Of a stretch of 64,000 bases of DNA, positions 53,657 to 62,242 are shown one piece after another (within the stretch, counting starts at the first letter, position 1; every line of letters starts with the position of its first letter). A model generated the notes under the pieces. The model made no database searches and was not told the DNA's origin. It worked only from the letters and a program-made list of their open reading frames with translations. Both the position numbers and the translations under genes were made by a program. Origin of the DNA: CAIWHR01 sp963726775. GTDB lineage: Bacteria > Pseudomonadota > Gammaproteobacteria > Burkholderiales > Casimicrobiaceae. The DNA is taken from the NCBI GenBank assembly GCA_963726775.1, contig CAVSDL010000009.1, positions 186,001 through 250,000 of the forward strand, read 5' to 3'.

Positions 53657-54955
53657 ATGCTCGACATCAACCTCTTTCGCAGCGATCTCCCCGGCGTGGC
53701 CACCGGAATGGCCGAACGCGGCATTACTCTCGATACCACGCGCTTCGAGAAGCTCGAGAACCGGCGCAAGGAACTCCAGACGCGCACGCAGGACCTGCAG
53801 GCGAAACGCAACACGCTATCGAAGCAGATCGGCGCGGCCAAAGGCAAGGGCGCGGACGCGTCCGCGATGCTCGCCGAAGTCGCGGGATATGGCGACGAGA
53901 TCAAGCGTCTCGAAGGAGAACTGGATGGCGTGCAGCGCGAGCTCCGCGATTTCCTGCTCGACCTTCCCAACCTTGCCCACCCGAGCGTGCCGGTCGGCAA
54001 GTCGGCCGCCGACAACGTCGAGGTGCGCCGCTGGGGCATGCCGCGAATGTTCGACTTCCCGGTCAGCGACCACACCGACATCGGCGAGCGGCTCGGCCTG
54101 CTCGATTTCGCGACGGCCGCCAAGCTCTCCGGCGCCCGGTTCTCGTTCCTGCGCGGCGGACTGGCGCAGCTGCACCGCGCGCTGGCGCAGTTCATGCTCG
54201 ACACGCAGACGCGCGAACACGGCTATACCGAGTGCTATACGCCCTACATCGTCAATGCCGAGACGCTCGTCGGAACAACGCAGCTGCCGAAGTTCGCGGC
54301 CGACATGTTTTCGGTGAAGAAGGGTGGTGCGGAGGGCGCGGGCGAAATGCTGTACCTGATCTCCACGTCCGAGATCACGCTGACCAACACGGTGCGCGGT
54401 GAAATCCTTGCGGCGGAGACCCTGCCGCTGAAGCTGACCGCGCACTCGCCGTGCTTCCGCTCGGAAGCCGGAAGCTACGGCAGGGACACGCGCGGCATGA
54501 TCCGCCAGCATCAGTTCGACAAGGTCGAAATGGTGCAGGTGGTCCATCCGGACCGTTCGTACGACGCACTCGAGGAAATGACCGGCCATGCGGAGACGAT
54601 CCTGCAGCGACTCTTGCTGCCGTACCGCGTCGTCGCGCTGTGCACCGGCGACATCGGCTTCGCCTCCGCCAAGACCTACGACCTCGAAGTCTGGCTCCCG
54701 GCGCAGAACGCGTACCGCGAGATCTCCTCGTGTTCCAATTGCGAGGCCTTCCAGGCGCGGCGGATGCAGGCGCGGTTTCGCAACGCACAAGGCAAACCCG
54801 AGCTCGTGCATACGCTCAACGGGTCCGGGCTCGCGGTCGGCCGCGCGCTGGTCGCCGTGATGGAGAACTATCAGCGCGCCGACGGCGGCATCGACATCCC
54901 CGAGGTGCTGCAGTCCTACATGGGGGGCAAGACCGTCATTGCCGGCACGCGCTGA
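53657..54955 (+). CDS. serS: seryl-tRNA synthetase
   Basis: SerRS charges tRNA-Ser (and tRNA-Sec) with serine. The 432-residue product has the N-terminal antiparallel coiled coil (about 30-105; KLENRRKELQTRTQDLQAKR) and the class II catalytic core: motif 2 near SYGRDTRGMIRQHQFDKVEM, EISSCSNCEAFQARRMQARF, and motif 3 NGSGLAVGRALVAVMENYQR. It follows rarA by 111 bases and precedes a convergent beta-propeller gene. Confidence 0.98.
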   Translation: MLDINLFRSDLPGVATGMAERGITLDTTRFEKLENRRKELQTRTQDLQAKRNTLSKQIGAAKGKGADASAMLAEVAGYGDEIKRLEGELDGVQRELRDFLLDLPNLAHPSVPVGKSAADNVEVRRWGMPRMFDFPVSDHTDIGERLGLLDFATAAKLSGARFSFLRGGLAQLHRALAQFMLDTQTREHGYTECYTPYIVNAETLVGTTQLPKFAADMFSVKKGGAEGAGEMLYLISTSEITLTNTVRGEILAAETLPLKLTAHSPCFRSEAGSYGRDTRGMIRQHQFDKVEMVQVVHPDRSYDALEEMTGHAETILQRLLLPYRVVALCTGDIGFASAKTYDLEVWLPAQNAYREISSCSNCEAFQARRMQARFRNAQGKPELVHTLNGSGLAVGRALVAVMENYQRADGGIDIPEVLQSYMGGKTVIAGTR

Positions 54956-54998
54956 ACGCGAATCCGCTACAGGCGCCGTTCGAGGAGACGTCGCGCCG

Positions 54999-56259
54999 TC
55001 AGCGCATGTTTCCGGTGTGGCCGAGCGAGTAGCGACCCGGTTGTGGCCAGACCGTCAGGCCATGCGGTTCCTTGCCCACCGGAATGACCCTCACGTCCCC
55101 CGACGTCGTGTCGATCGCATAGACGACGTTGTCGTAGCGACCCGCGAGCCACAGCGTCCGGCCGTCGGCGCTGACGTTGCCCATGTCGGGACTGCCGCCG
55201 CCGGGAATCGGCCAGGTGGCTTCGACCTTGCGCGTGGCGAAGTCGAGTACGGACACGCTGCCCTTGCCGCGCGGCGGTCCGTGGATCTTGTTGGAACCGC
55301 GATTGGCGATGTAGAGCTTCCGGCCGTCGCGGCTCGGGTAGAGCCCGTGCGTGCCGATGCCGGTGGGAATGAATTCGATCTGCCGGAAGGACTGCCCATC
55401 GACGACGTACACGCCGTTCGACATCATGTCCGCCACATAGAACAATTTTCCATCGGGCGAGATGCGGATGTCCTGTGGCATGCCCTTCCACGTGGTGCAG
55501 ATGACCTCGTCGCGCCCGTCGAAACCCTTCACGATCGTCGTGGGAAGGCCGGGCCTGATCAGCTGCAGATAGCCCAGGACCTTGCGATCGACGAGATCGA
55601 CCTTCACCACCGTGCCTTCGAATTCGCACGTGAAGATGGCGTAGCGGCCGTCGATCGAGAAGTCCGCGTGATTGATGCCGCCGCAACGCGGTGCTGCGAG
55701 CGAGGACTGCAGGGCCAGCGTTCGCGGGTCGCGGAAGTCGAGGCGCTTGTGGGCTTCGGCGACGACGATCACCGACTTGCCGTCTGGCATCGAGTACATG
55801 TTGTACGGATCGTCGACGGCGACGGGACGCCCCGGCTTGCCGGTCGCCGGATCGATCGGCGTCAGGCTCCCGTCGGTGCGGCCCTCCGCATTGTTGGCGA
55901 CCCACAGCGTGCGCAGGTCCCACGACGGGACGACGTGCTGCGGATTGACGCCGACCTTGAAGCGATCGACGACCTTGAAGGTCGCCGGATCGATGACGTA
56001 GACGTCGTTCGACGATCACGTGCGGCACGTAGATGCGCGGCAGGTCGCCCGCGACAGCAGGGCTCAACCTTCCGGCGCTAGCCTCGCTGTAGAGATTGGT
56101 CGGGTCGACGACGGCCGGCATGCCCGGCACGGTGCTCACTGCCGGCGCCGCCGGGACAGCCACATGCCCGGCCGCGACCTGTGCCAAGGGCGGGGTGCCG
56201 AGAACCAAACCGAGCGCGACGACGACGACGCGCGAATTCCGCAACGCTTTTCGCTTCAC
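54999..56259 (-). CDS. exported YncE-like beta-propeller protein, frameshifted
   Basis: A secreted seven-bladed beta-propeller of the YVTN/YncE class. A signal peptide follows the GTG at 56259 (VKRKALRNSRVVVVALGLVL, cleavage after AQVAAG or nearby). Blades repeat short patterns such as VYVIDPATFKVV, RTLWVANNAEGRTDGSLTPI, GKLFYVADMMSNGVYVVDGQ, RKLYIANRGSNKIHG and RTLWLAGRYDNVVYAIDTTS. One extra base near 56008 breaks the frame; removing it joins VPHVIV to NDVYVIDP and gives about 419 residues. YncE-like proteins bind DNA or peptides or assist PQQ enzymes; the role here is unknown. It lies 59 bases after the creatininase-family gene. Confidence 0.78.
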
Positions 56260-56318
56260 AAATATTCCCGAGTCGAGCGTTGATAACCGATTCCGGGCAT
56301 GCGCCGGAATCCCATCCA

Positions 56319-57125
56319 TCACTGTCGGATCACCGCCTTCTTGATGGCGTTCGCCGTCCGCGTGACGATCACGTCGACGCCTTGCTGGCCGAGATCGGCG
56401 CTCGACCGGCGCGGATCGCCGTAGACGCCTTCCGCGCTCCCCAGTTTGTCGCCGGATCGCAGGCGATCCACCCGCACCAGGTGCCGGTCCAGCGCCAGCG
56501 TCAGCGAAGTATCGGCCAACCCGGCGTGAGTGCCGATTTCGTCTTCGCTGTAGCCCTGGCTCCTGAGCTGCTCCTTGTAGGCGGACTCGGTCACCTGGTA
56601 GTACTCCTCGATGGCATGCGCACGCACGGGCATCGCGGCCCACTCGCGGTTCAGGTGATCCGCGGCGATCCGCAGGTCTTTCTGGTAGCCGCCGTGATCG
56701 CCCAGAAAGACGACGTCGCGAAAGCCGTGGAGCCTGAAGCTGCGCGCCGCGGATTCGAGAAGTTGTACGAAGACGGCGTCAGGCACCGTGATCGTTCCGG
56801 GAAAACGCATGTGCGACGTCGGCGGTGCGAGGCCGCCTTCGGGAACGTAGGCGACGACCGGCGCCACCAGCGCGTTGCCGAGCACCACGGCAATCTTTTC
56901 CGAGAGCGCCCGGACTCGCATATTGTGTTTGCCGAGCGCCATATGCGGCCCGTTCTGCTCGGTGCCGCCGATGGGAACGATGATGGTCGTTGTCCCGGTG
57001 CGGATCCGATCCCGGAGCTCGGTCCAGGTCAATTCTTCGAGCATTGCGGTCCGTGGCGGATCCGCAAGCGCGCCAGGAGCAACAAGCAGGAGACAAAGGA
57101 TGAGTCGCCATCCGCAGGATTTCAT
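56319..57125 (-). CDS. exported creatininase-family amidohydrolase
   Basis: A 268-residue member of the creatininase family, metal-dependent hydrolases that open cyclic amides or cut C-terminal peptides (creatinine amidohydrolase, FAPy deformylase, MftE peptidase). Metal motifs are seen in IIVPIGGTEQNGPHMALGKH, VAYVPEGGLAPPTSHMRFPG and VVFLGDHGGYQKDL. Unlike most family members it has a signal peptide (MKSCGWRLILCLLLVAPGAL) with cleavage before DPPRT, so it works in the periplasm. It lies upstream of the beta-propeller gene on the same strand and probably shares its transcript. Confidence 0.85.
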   Translation of the reverse strand: MKSCGWRLILCLLLVAPGALADPPRTAMLEELTWTELRDRIRTGTTTIIVPIGGTEQNGPHMALGKHNMRVRALSEKIAVVLGNALVAPVVAYVPEGGLAPPTSHMRFPGTITVPDAVFVQLLESAARSFRLHGFRDVVFLGDHGGYQKDLRIAADHLNREWAAMPVRAHAIEEYYQVTESAYKEQLRSQGYSEDEIGTHAGLADTSLTLALDRHLVRVDRLRSGDKLGSAEGVYGDPRRSSADLGQQGVDVIVTRTANAIKKAVIRQ

Positions 57126-57222
57126 TCCCGCATCTTAGGGAACCCGGGAAATCCTGTCACGCGTTTGCAACGGTGCGCAGCTCGGGTCGCGGCCTCATGC
57201 GCCGACGTCCCTGCACGCCAGG

Positions 57223-58752
57223 TCAATTCTTCTCCTCCGCGGGCTCGCGCGCCGGCGGCGCCTCGGGGACGTTCGCAAACATGCGCAGCCTTGGCTGCTG
57301 CGCCGGCTGGTGCGCCAGCAACACATCGTAGTAGCCACGAACGCGGTCGACGAACGCCACCGGCATGCCGCCGCGCGCGTAGCCCAGCTTGGCCTGTTCG
57401 TAGTATTCGGGGAGCGCCAGCAGCGGCAGCACCGATTTCACATCAGTCCAGTGGTCGGGGTTCAGTCCCTGCCGCTGCGCCAGGATCCGCGCGTCTTCGA
57501 GGTGACCCAGGCCGATGTTGTAGGCGGCGAGCGCCAGCCAGGTGCGGTCGGGTTCCTGAATGCGCGACGGCAGTTTCTCCTTGAGATCGCGCAGATACCG
57601 CGCGGCGCCGAGCACGCTTTGCGCAGGGTCCAGCAGGTCCTTGATGCCGAGGTGCCTGGCCGTGTCCGCGGTGATCTGCATCAGGCCGCGCACGCCGGTC
57701 TCGCTGATCGCGGACGGATCCCATTTCGATTCCTGGTAGGCAAGTGCGGCGAGCAGGCGCCATTCGATCGATGTCTTTTCCATGGCGTCGCGAAAGAGCG
57801 CCGCGTACTGCGGCAGCAGCGTTTGCATCCTCTCCTGCAGGCCGCCGGCGTCGATGCGCTGGAACTGGCGCGATTCGGGGACGTAGCGTTCGACCAGCCT
57901 CGCGAGCGTGCCGTCGCGCTTGGCGCGGACGAGGAACTGATCGAGATCTTCCCGAAGACCGGCAAAGCGCGCGGGGACCGCCCACGCCACCTGGCGCTTT
58001 CCGCCGACGGGAAAGGCCACCTCGAAATCGAGATAGATGTTGCGCGCGACGGCGACGGCGAGCGAATCGACGATCGCGTAGCCGCGCGCGCCTTCCGAGA
58101 CCTGCGCGATGAGGCCCGTTGTGGAGTTGATGGCTATCTGCTGCCAACGCACCTTCGGATGCAGCGTTCGAATCGCATCGATTTCCGGCTCCAGAGCCGT
58201 GGCGTCGCTGTAGGCAACCGTTTCGCCATCAAGATCGTTCCAGTTCGCCGGTTTGAATCCTTCGATGTTGTAGATGAGAACGGGTTCGACGACATAGTAG
58301 CCACGGGTCCAGCGCACGCTCGTTGCCGGATCGGACGCGGCGACGGTGCCAGGGTCCGGCGCGGCGGCTCCTTTCGCGGATGCGCCGGCTGTCACGCCCG
58401 CCATGGTCCGCAGCGCCAAAGGCAACAACCCCCCGGCCCCGATGTGTCCGTTCCCCGTCTCGATCTCGGCGAGCAGCGCGGTGACCGAATCCAGCGGCAC
58501 AAACCGCACGGGGATTTTTTTCTCGGCAGCGTAGAGCCTCGCCAGATCGGCATCGAAGCCCACCATCGTACCGTCCGGACCGGGAAAATAGACGACCGGT
58601 CCGGGTCGGATAACCACCACCAGCTCTCGTGCATCGTCGGGTGCGGCGAGCGGCTCGGGCGCGCGAACCTCGAGGATGGATGCGACCAGTGCGAGCACGC
58701 CCGCGACGGCAATGCCGGCGGCGACCTGGACAGCGCGGCGCGAGGGTCGCAT
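57223..58752 (-). CDS. mltF: membrane-bound lytic murein transglycosylase MltF
   Basis: MltF cuts peptidoglycan between MurNAc and GlcNAc, leaving anhydro-muropeptides. The 509-residue product has an N-terminal anchor (VQVAAGIAVAGVLALVASIL), a solute-binding-protein domain (about 45-290; FDADLARLYAAEKKIPVRFV, AYSDATALEPEIDAIRTLHP) and the SLT domain (about 310-460) with catalytic Glu in LAALAYQESKWDPSAISETG, then GVRGLMQITADTARHLGIKD and TWLALAAYNIGLGHLEDARI. The Pro/Ala-rich tail (PEAPPAREPAEEKN) is variable. It is transcribed away from ffs. Confidence 0.92.
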   Translation of the reverse strand: MRPSRRAVQVAAGIAVAGVLALVASILEVRAPEPLAAPDDARELVVVIRPGPVVYFPGPDGTMVGFDADLARLYAAEKKIPVRFVPLDSVTALLAEIETGNGHIGAGGLLPLALRTMAGVTAGASAKGAAAPDPGTVAASDPATSVRWTRGYYVVEPVLIYNIEGFKPANWNDLDGETVAYSDATALEPEIDAIRTLHPKVRWQQIAINSTTGLIAQVSEGARGYAIVDSLAVAVARNIYLDFEVAFPVGGKRQVAWAVPARFAGLREDLDQFLVRAKRDGTLARLVERYVPESRQFQRIDAGGLQERMQTLLPQYAALFRDAMEKTSIEWRLLAALAYQESKWDPSAISETGVRGLMQITADTARHLGIKDLLDPAQSVLGAARYLRDLKEKLPSRIQEPDRTWLALAAYNIGLGHLEDARILAQRQGLNPDHWTDVKSVLPLLALPEYYEQAKLGYARGGMPVAFVDRVRGYYDVLLAHQPAQQPRLRMFANVPEAPPAREPAEEKN

Positions 58753-58930
58753 TGGCGGGCGTACGTCGATAGTGGCAGAGACACGGCCGAAGACGATCCG
58801 GGATTATAGCGACGGCGCCTGCGCCCATTCGGCCGCAGGGCGCGGCGGCGACGCCACCCGTCGGTGCGCGTGAGCCGCCTCATCCCGGCCTCCGGCGTGG
58901 TTTTGCCGTGCGTCGGGTTGCGCGCCGCGC

Positions 58931-58959
58931 TTGCTGCGGACGATCCGATGGCCGATAAT
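58931..58959 (+). promoter_or_regulatory. sigma-70 promoter for the 4.5S RNA gene
   Basis: TTGCTG (58931-58936), 17 bases, GATAAT (58954-58959). Transcription would start near 58966, about 26 bases before the predicted mature 5' end of ffs, consistent with a processed precursor. Confidence 0.65.
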
Positions 58960-58989
58960 CGGACGCTGGTGCTCGTCGGTCACCGATCA

Positions 58990-59092
58990 ACGGCGGGTCG
59001 CCCCGCATTGCGGCGTCGTGAACCTGGTCAGGTCCGGAAGGAAGCAGCCATAGCGAGTCGCCGCAAGTGCCGGGGGAACGGCTCGCCACCCC
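58990..59092 (+). ncRNA. ffs: signal recognition particle 4.5S RNA
   Basis: The universally conserved domain IV is visible: GGTCAGGTCCGGAAGGAAG at 59028-59046 followed by CAGCC. The ends pair: GGCGGGTC (58992-58999) with GGCTCGCC (59080-59087), 8 bases with two G-T pairs, and internal segments GGCGTCGTGAACCTGG and CCATAGCGAGTCGCC complete the hairpin. The RNA binds Ffh and targets nascent inner-membrane proteins to SecYEG. It lies about 165 bases before dnaX, a conserved betaproteobacterial position. Exact ends are estimated. Confidence 0.92.
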
Positions 59093-59255
59093 CTTTGCTT
59101 TGCTCGCCCTATCGGCCTCATGCATTGTTGCTCGTCGGCTGCGGCCGTTTGTGTATGTCTTGGTACGCGGCACGTCCGCATCCTCCTCGCGCCTCGCCTG
59201 AGGCCGATCTGGCGGCAAATCAACTCGCGCTTCGTCCCGCTGCCCGGTTGAGCCC

Positions 59256-60899
59256 ATGAGCTACCAGGTTCTCGCCCGCAAGTGGCGCCCGAAGACGTTC
59301 GCCGAGCTCGCCGGGCAGGAGCATGTGGTCACCGCGCTTGCCAATGCGCTCACCCGCGGACGCCTGCACCACGCCTACCTGCTCACGGGCACGCGAGGCG
59401 TCGGCAAGACGACCATCGCCAGGATCCTCGCCAAGAGCCTCAATTGCATCACCAACGGCGTCACCGCGACTCCGTGCGGCACCTGCGCTGCCTGCATGGA
59501 CATCGACGCCGGCCGCTTCGTCGATCTGCTGGAGCTCGACGCGGCGTCGAACACCGGCATCGACAACATGCGCGACATCCTCGACAACGCGCGCTATGCG
59601 CCTACGCTGGGCCGCTACAAGGTCTACCTGATCGACGAAGTGCACATGCTGTCGAAGGCGGCGTTCAACTCGATGCTGAAAACGCTCGAGGAGCCGCCCG
59701 AGCACGTCAAGTTCGTGCTGGCGACGACCGATCCCCAGAAGATTCCCGTTACCGTGCTTTCGCGCTGCCTGCAGTTCAATCTCAAGCAACTGCCGGCGGC
59801 GCTGATTGCCGAACGCCTCGCGTCCATACTCGCCGCCGAGAACGTCGAGTCCGACGACTCGGCGTTGGCCTGGATCGCGAAGGCCGCGCGAGGCTCGATG
59901 CGAGATGCGCTGTCGCTGCTCGATCAGGCGATTGCCTATGGCGGCGGCGAGGTGCGCGAGCCCGTCGTGCGCGCCATGCTCGGCGTCGTCGACACCCAGT
60001 ACCTGTACAGGATCGTCGATGCGCTCGTCGCGGGCGACGGTCCGGCGCTGCTGTCGGAAGCCGACGCCATGGCGGCGCGGAGCACCGCGCTCGCTTCTGC
60101 GTTGGAGGAACTGGCATCGCTGTTTCACCGGATTGCGATCGCGCAAACGGTGCCGGAGGCCGCCGCGACCATGGACGACAGCGCGCGTGTCGTCGCCTTC
60201 GCCGCGGCTATGTCGCCGGAAGCCGTGCAGCTTGCCTACCAGATCTGCGTCCAGGGGCGCAGCGACCTCGCGCTGGCACCGGACGAAGCCACCGGATTCA
60301 CGATGACGTTGCTGCGCCTGCTGGCGTTCGAACCCGGAGGTGGCGTGCAACCTGGGGCAGCGCGTGGTGCATCGACGTCGCTCCCCGCGGCCGCGACGCG
60401 CGCTGGTGGTGCCGGGTCGGTCACGGCCGTTGCGCCGGCGCCTCTGCGGCCGCAAAATCCCGACCGCGCGGCGGAGGGGCCTTCCGTCGAGCCGGCGGCC
60501 GTGATTGCGCTCCCCGACGAGGTCGACAATTGGCCGACGTTCGTCGCCGGCCTCAAGCTGCCGCCGATCGCGGCGCAACTCGCGGCGCAGACGGAATTGA
60601 AGTCGATCAAGGGCAACGTGCTGACGCTGGCGCTACCGGCGGCGCACAAACATCTCGCCGACAAGGCGTATTCGGACAAGCTCAAGGCTGCGCTGGACCA
60701 GGCCACCGGGCGCAAGCTGCTCCTGGCGTTCGAAGTGGGCGCCGTCGCCGAGACGTCGCTGGCCGCCCGGGAAAAACGCGCCCGGGCGGAGCAACAGGCG
60801 CAGACGGAGGCCGCGTTCCGCGACGAACCGTTCGTACGCGATGTTCTCGAGCGCTTCGACGCGAAGATAAGGCCCGACTCGATAAAGCCCGTGTCTTGA
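59256..60899 (+). CDS. dnaX: DNA polymerase III subunits gamma/tau
   Basis: DnaX is the clamp-loader motor that also holds the core polymerases together. The 547-residue product has Walker A LTGTRGVGKTTIARILAKSL (near residue 45), the zinc module CITNGVTATPCGTCAACMDI, Walker B YLIDEVHMLSKAAFNSMLKT and the SRC motif TVLSRCLQF. The region after about 360 is an Ala/Pro-rich linker and the tau C-terminal domain begins near 415 (WPTFVAGLKLPPIAAQLAAQ). No A-rich slippery site for programmed frameshifting is seen, so probably only tau is made. Confidence 0.97.
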   Translation: MSYQVLARKWRPKTFAELAGQEHVVTALANALTRGRLHHAYLLTGTRGVGKTTIARILAKSLNCITNGVTATPCGTCAACMDIDAGRFVDLLELDAASNTGIDNMRDILDNARYAPTLGRYKVYLIDEVHMLSKAAFNSMLKTLEEPPEHVKFVLATTDPQKIPVTVLSRCLQFNLKQLPAALIAERLASILAAENVESDDSALAWIAKAARGSMRDALSLLDQAIAYGGGEVREPVVRAMLGVVDTQYLYRIVDALVAGDGPALLSEADAMAARSTALASALEELASLFHRIAIAQTVPEAAATMDDSARVVAFAAAMSPEAVQLAYQICVQGRSDLALAPDEATGFTMTLLRLLAFEPGGGVQPGAARGASTSLPAAATRAGGAGSVTAVAPAPLRPQNPDRAAEGPSVEPAAVIALPDEVDNWPTFVAGLKLPPIAAQLAAQTELKSIKGNVLTLALPAAHKHLADKAYSDKLKAALDQATGRKLLLAFEVGAVAETSLAAREKRARAEQQAQTEAAFRDEPFVRDVLERFDAKIRPDSIKPVS

Positions 60900-60948
60900 A
60901 TTTTTCCCCGGCGCGCACGGCGCGGCGGTGAACGAGGAGTTTCGCGCG

Positions 60949-61275
60949 ATGATGAAGAACCAGCTCGCCGGACTGATGAAGCAGGCGCAGCAGATGCAGG
61001 ACAACATGAAGAAGGCGCAGGACGAACTGGCGCGGATGGAGGTCGAAGGCCAGTCCGGTGCGGGCCTGGTGAAGGTCGTGATGACCGGCAAGCACGACGT
61101 CAAGCGCGTGACGATCGACCCGACGCTCCTCGCCGAAGACAAGGACATGCTGGAGGACCTGGTCACCGCCGCCGTCAACGACGCCGTGCGCCGTGTCGAG
61201 GCGATGACGCAGGACAAGATGGCGGGCCTGACGGCGGGCATGCCGATGCCGCCCGGATTCAAGCTGCCGTTTTAG
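60949..61275 (+). CDS. ybaB: YbaB/EbfC nucleoid-associated protein
   Basis: A 108-residue dimeric DNA-binding protein, always paired with recR. GLMKQAQQMQDNMKKAQDEL forms the N-terminal helix and VEGQSGAGLVKVVMTGKHDV with MLEDLVTAAVNDAVRRVEAM follows the family. ATG at 60949 (with a second ATG at 60952) fits the family start better than GTG at 60928; GAGGAG lies about 8 bases upstream. It follows dnaX by 49 bases. Confidence 0.94.
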   Translation: MMKNQLAGLMKQAQQMQDNMKKAQDELARMEVEGQSGAGLVKVVMTGKHDVKRVTIDPTLLAEDKDMLEDLVTAAVNDAVRRVEAMTQDKMAGLTAGMPMPPGFKLPF

Positions 61276-61344
61276 GGCTCGGAGTCGCATTTCGCGTGCG
61301 GCTGTGCTGCGTCGACCTGCTTCCCGAAATACGACTCTGACCCC
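61275..61344. repeat. 70-bp imperfect palindromic element between ybaB and recR
   Basis: Arms GGCTCGGAGTCGCATTTCG (61276-61294) and the reverse complement of CGAAATACGACTCTGACCCC (61325-61344) match at 16 of 19 positions. It starts at the last base of the ybaB stop codon and ends 33 bases before recR. The GACTCTGACCCC end resembles short repeats seen beside IS200/RAYT-type transposase genes in proteobacteria (recalled, not checked). It may form a large hairpin in the ybaB-recR message. Confidence 0.6.
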
Positions 61345-61376
61345 ATGCCGATCGCGTGACTGCGGGGCGTCCCACG

Positions 61377-62015
61377 ATGAATCGCCTGACCGATGCCCGC
61401 TCCTTGCCGCTCGCCGAACCCGTGTCCGGCCTCGACGGACTTGCACGCGCGCTGCGCTGCCTGCCCGGAGTCGGCCCGAAGGCAGCCCAGCGCATGGCGC
61501 TGCACCTCCTGCAGAGCGATCGCGACGGAGCGGTGCGCCTCGCGCACGCACTGGAGCAGGCCGCCAGGACTGTCCGTCATTGCGAGCGCTGCAACACGTT
61601 CACCGAGGACGTCGTCTGTGCGCTGTGCCGGTCGGCCAAGCGCGACGCGGCGCTGCTGTGCGTCGTCGAGACGCCCGCCGACCTGTTGATGGTCGAGAAC
61701 ACGCAGGCGTATTCCGGACTCTATTTCGTGCTGATGGGTCGGCTCTCGCCTCTCGATGGCATCGGTCCGAAGGAAATCCGGCTGGAACGACTGATCGCGC
61801 GCGCCATGGACGGAGCCGTCCGCGAAGTCGTGCTGGCGACCAACTTCACGAACGAGGGCGAGGCCACCGCGCATTACATCGGCGAGCTGCTGACCGCCCG
61901 TGGCCTGAACGTGAGCCGCCTCGCGCGCGGCGTTCCGATCGGCGGCGAGCTGGAGTACGTGGATAGCGGGACGCTGGCCCAGGCGCTCCGCGAGCGGCGC
62001 GCGCTGGGGTCGTGA
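61377..62015 (+). CDS. recR: recombination protein RecR
   Basis: RecR works with RecF and RecO to load RecA on gapped DNA. The 212-residue product shows the helix-hairpin-helix (LPGVGPKAAQRMALHLLQSD), the four-Cys zinc finger HCERCNTFTEDVVCALCRSA, and the Toprim domain (LLCVVETPADLLMVENTQAY, VLATNFTNEGEATAHYIGEL) ending with the Walker-like VSRLARGVPIGGELEYVD. ATG at 61377 is chosen; a GTG at 61356 is in frame. It completes the dnaX-ybaB-recR set. Confidence 0.96.
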   Translation: MNRLTDARSLPLAEPVSGLDGLARALRCLPGVGPKAAQRMALHLLQSDRDGAVRLAHALEQAARTVRHCERCNTFTEDVVCALCRSAKRDAALLCVVETPADLLMVENTQAYSGLYFVLMGRLSPLDGIGPKEIRLERLIARAMDGAVREVVLATNFTNEGEATAHYIGELLTARGLNVSRLARGVPIGGELEYVDSGTLAQALRERRALGS

Positions 62016-62242
62016 GCGATGCTGTGCCCCCGCGGCCACCGGTAGCGGGTCCCCGCGCCCGTCGTCGGGTGCCACGAATTACCATGGACGTTGTCGAACG
62101 GTCCGGTATAAACTGTGTTCAGAACCAGGAAGGGGGGACGCCGGCGGCCGCGAGCCGCGCCCACCCGCCAAAGGTATTCGGGGTCCACTACAAACCGCCA
62201 TCCCCGGCACGTCGCAGCGTCGACATTTCCCATGGAGGAATC

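Noticed and set aside
58864..59259. A 131-codon open frame before dnaX
   Set aside because: It covers the 4.5S RNA and its promoter and resembles no protein.
59256..60899. Programmed -1 frameshift in dnaX to make gamma
   Set aside because: No A-rich slippery heptamer followed by a stem-loop is seen; the only A-run is GAAAAACGC near 60773 and no early stop in the -1 frame is suggestive.
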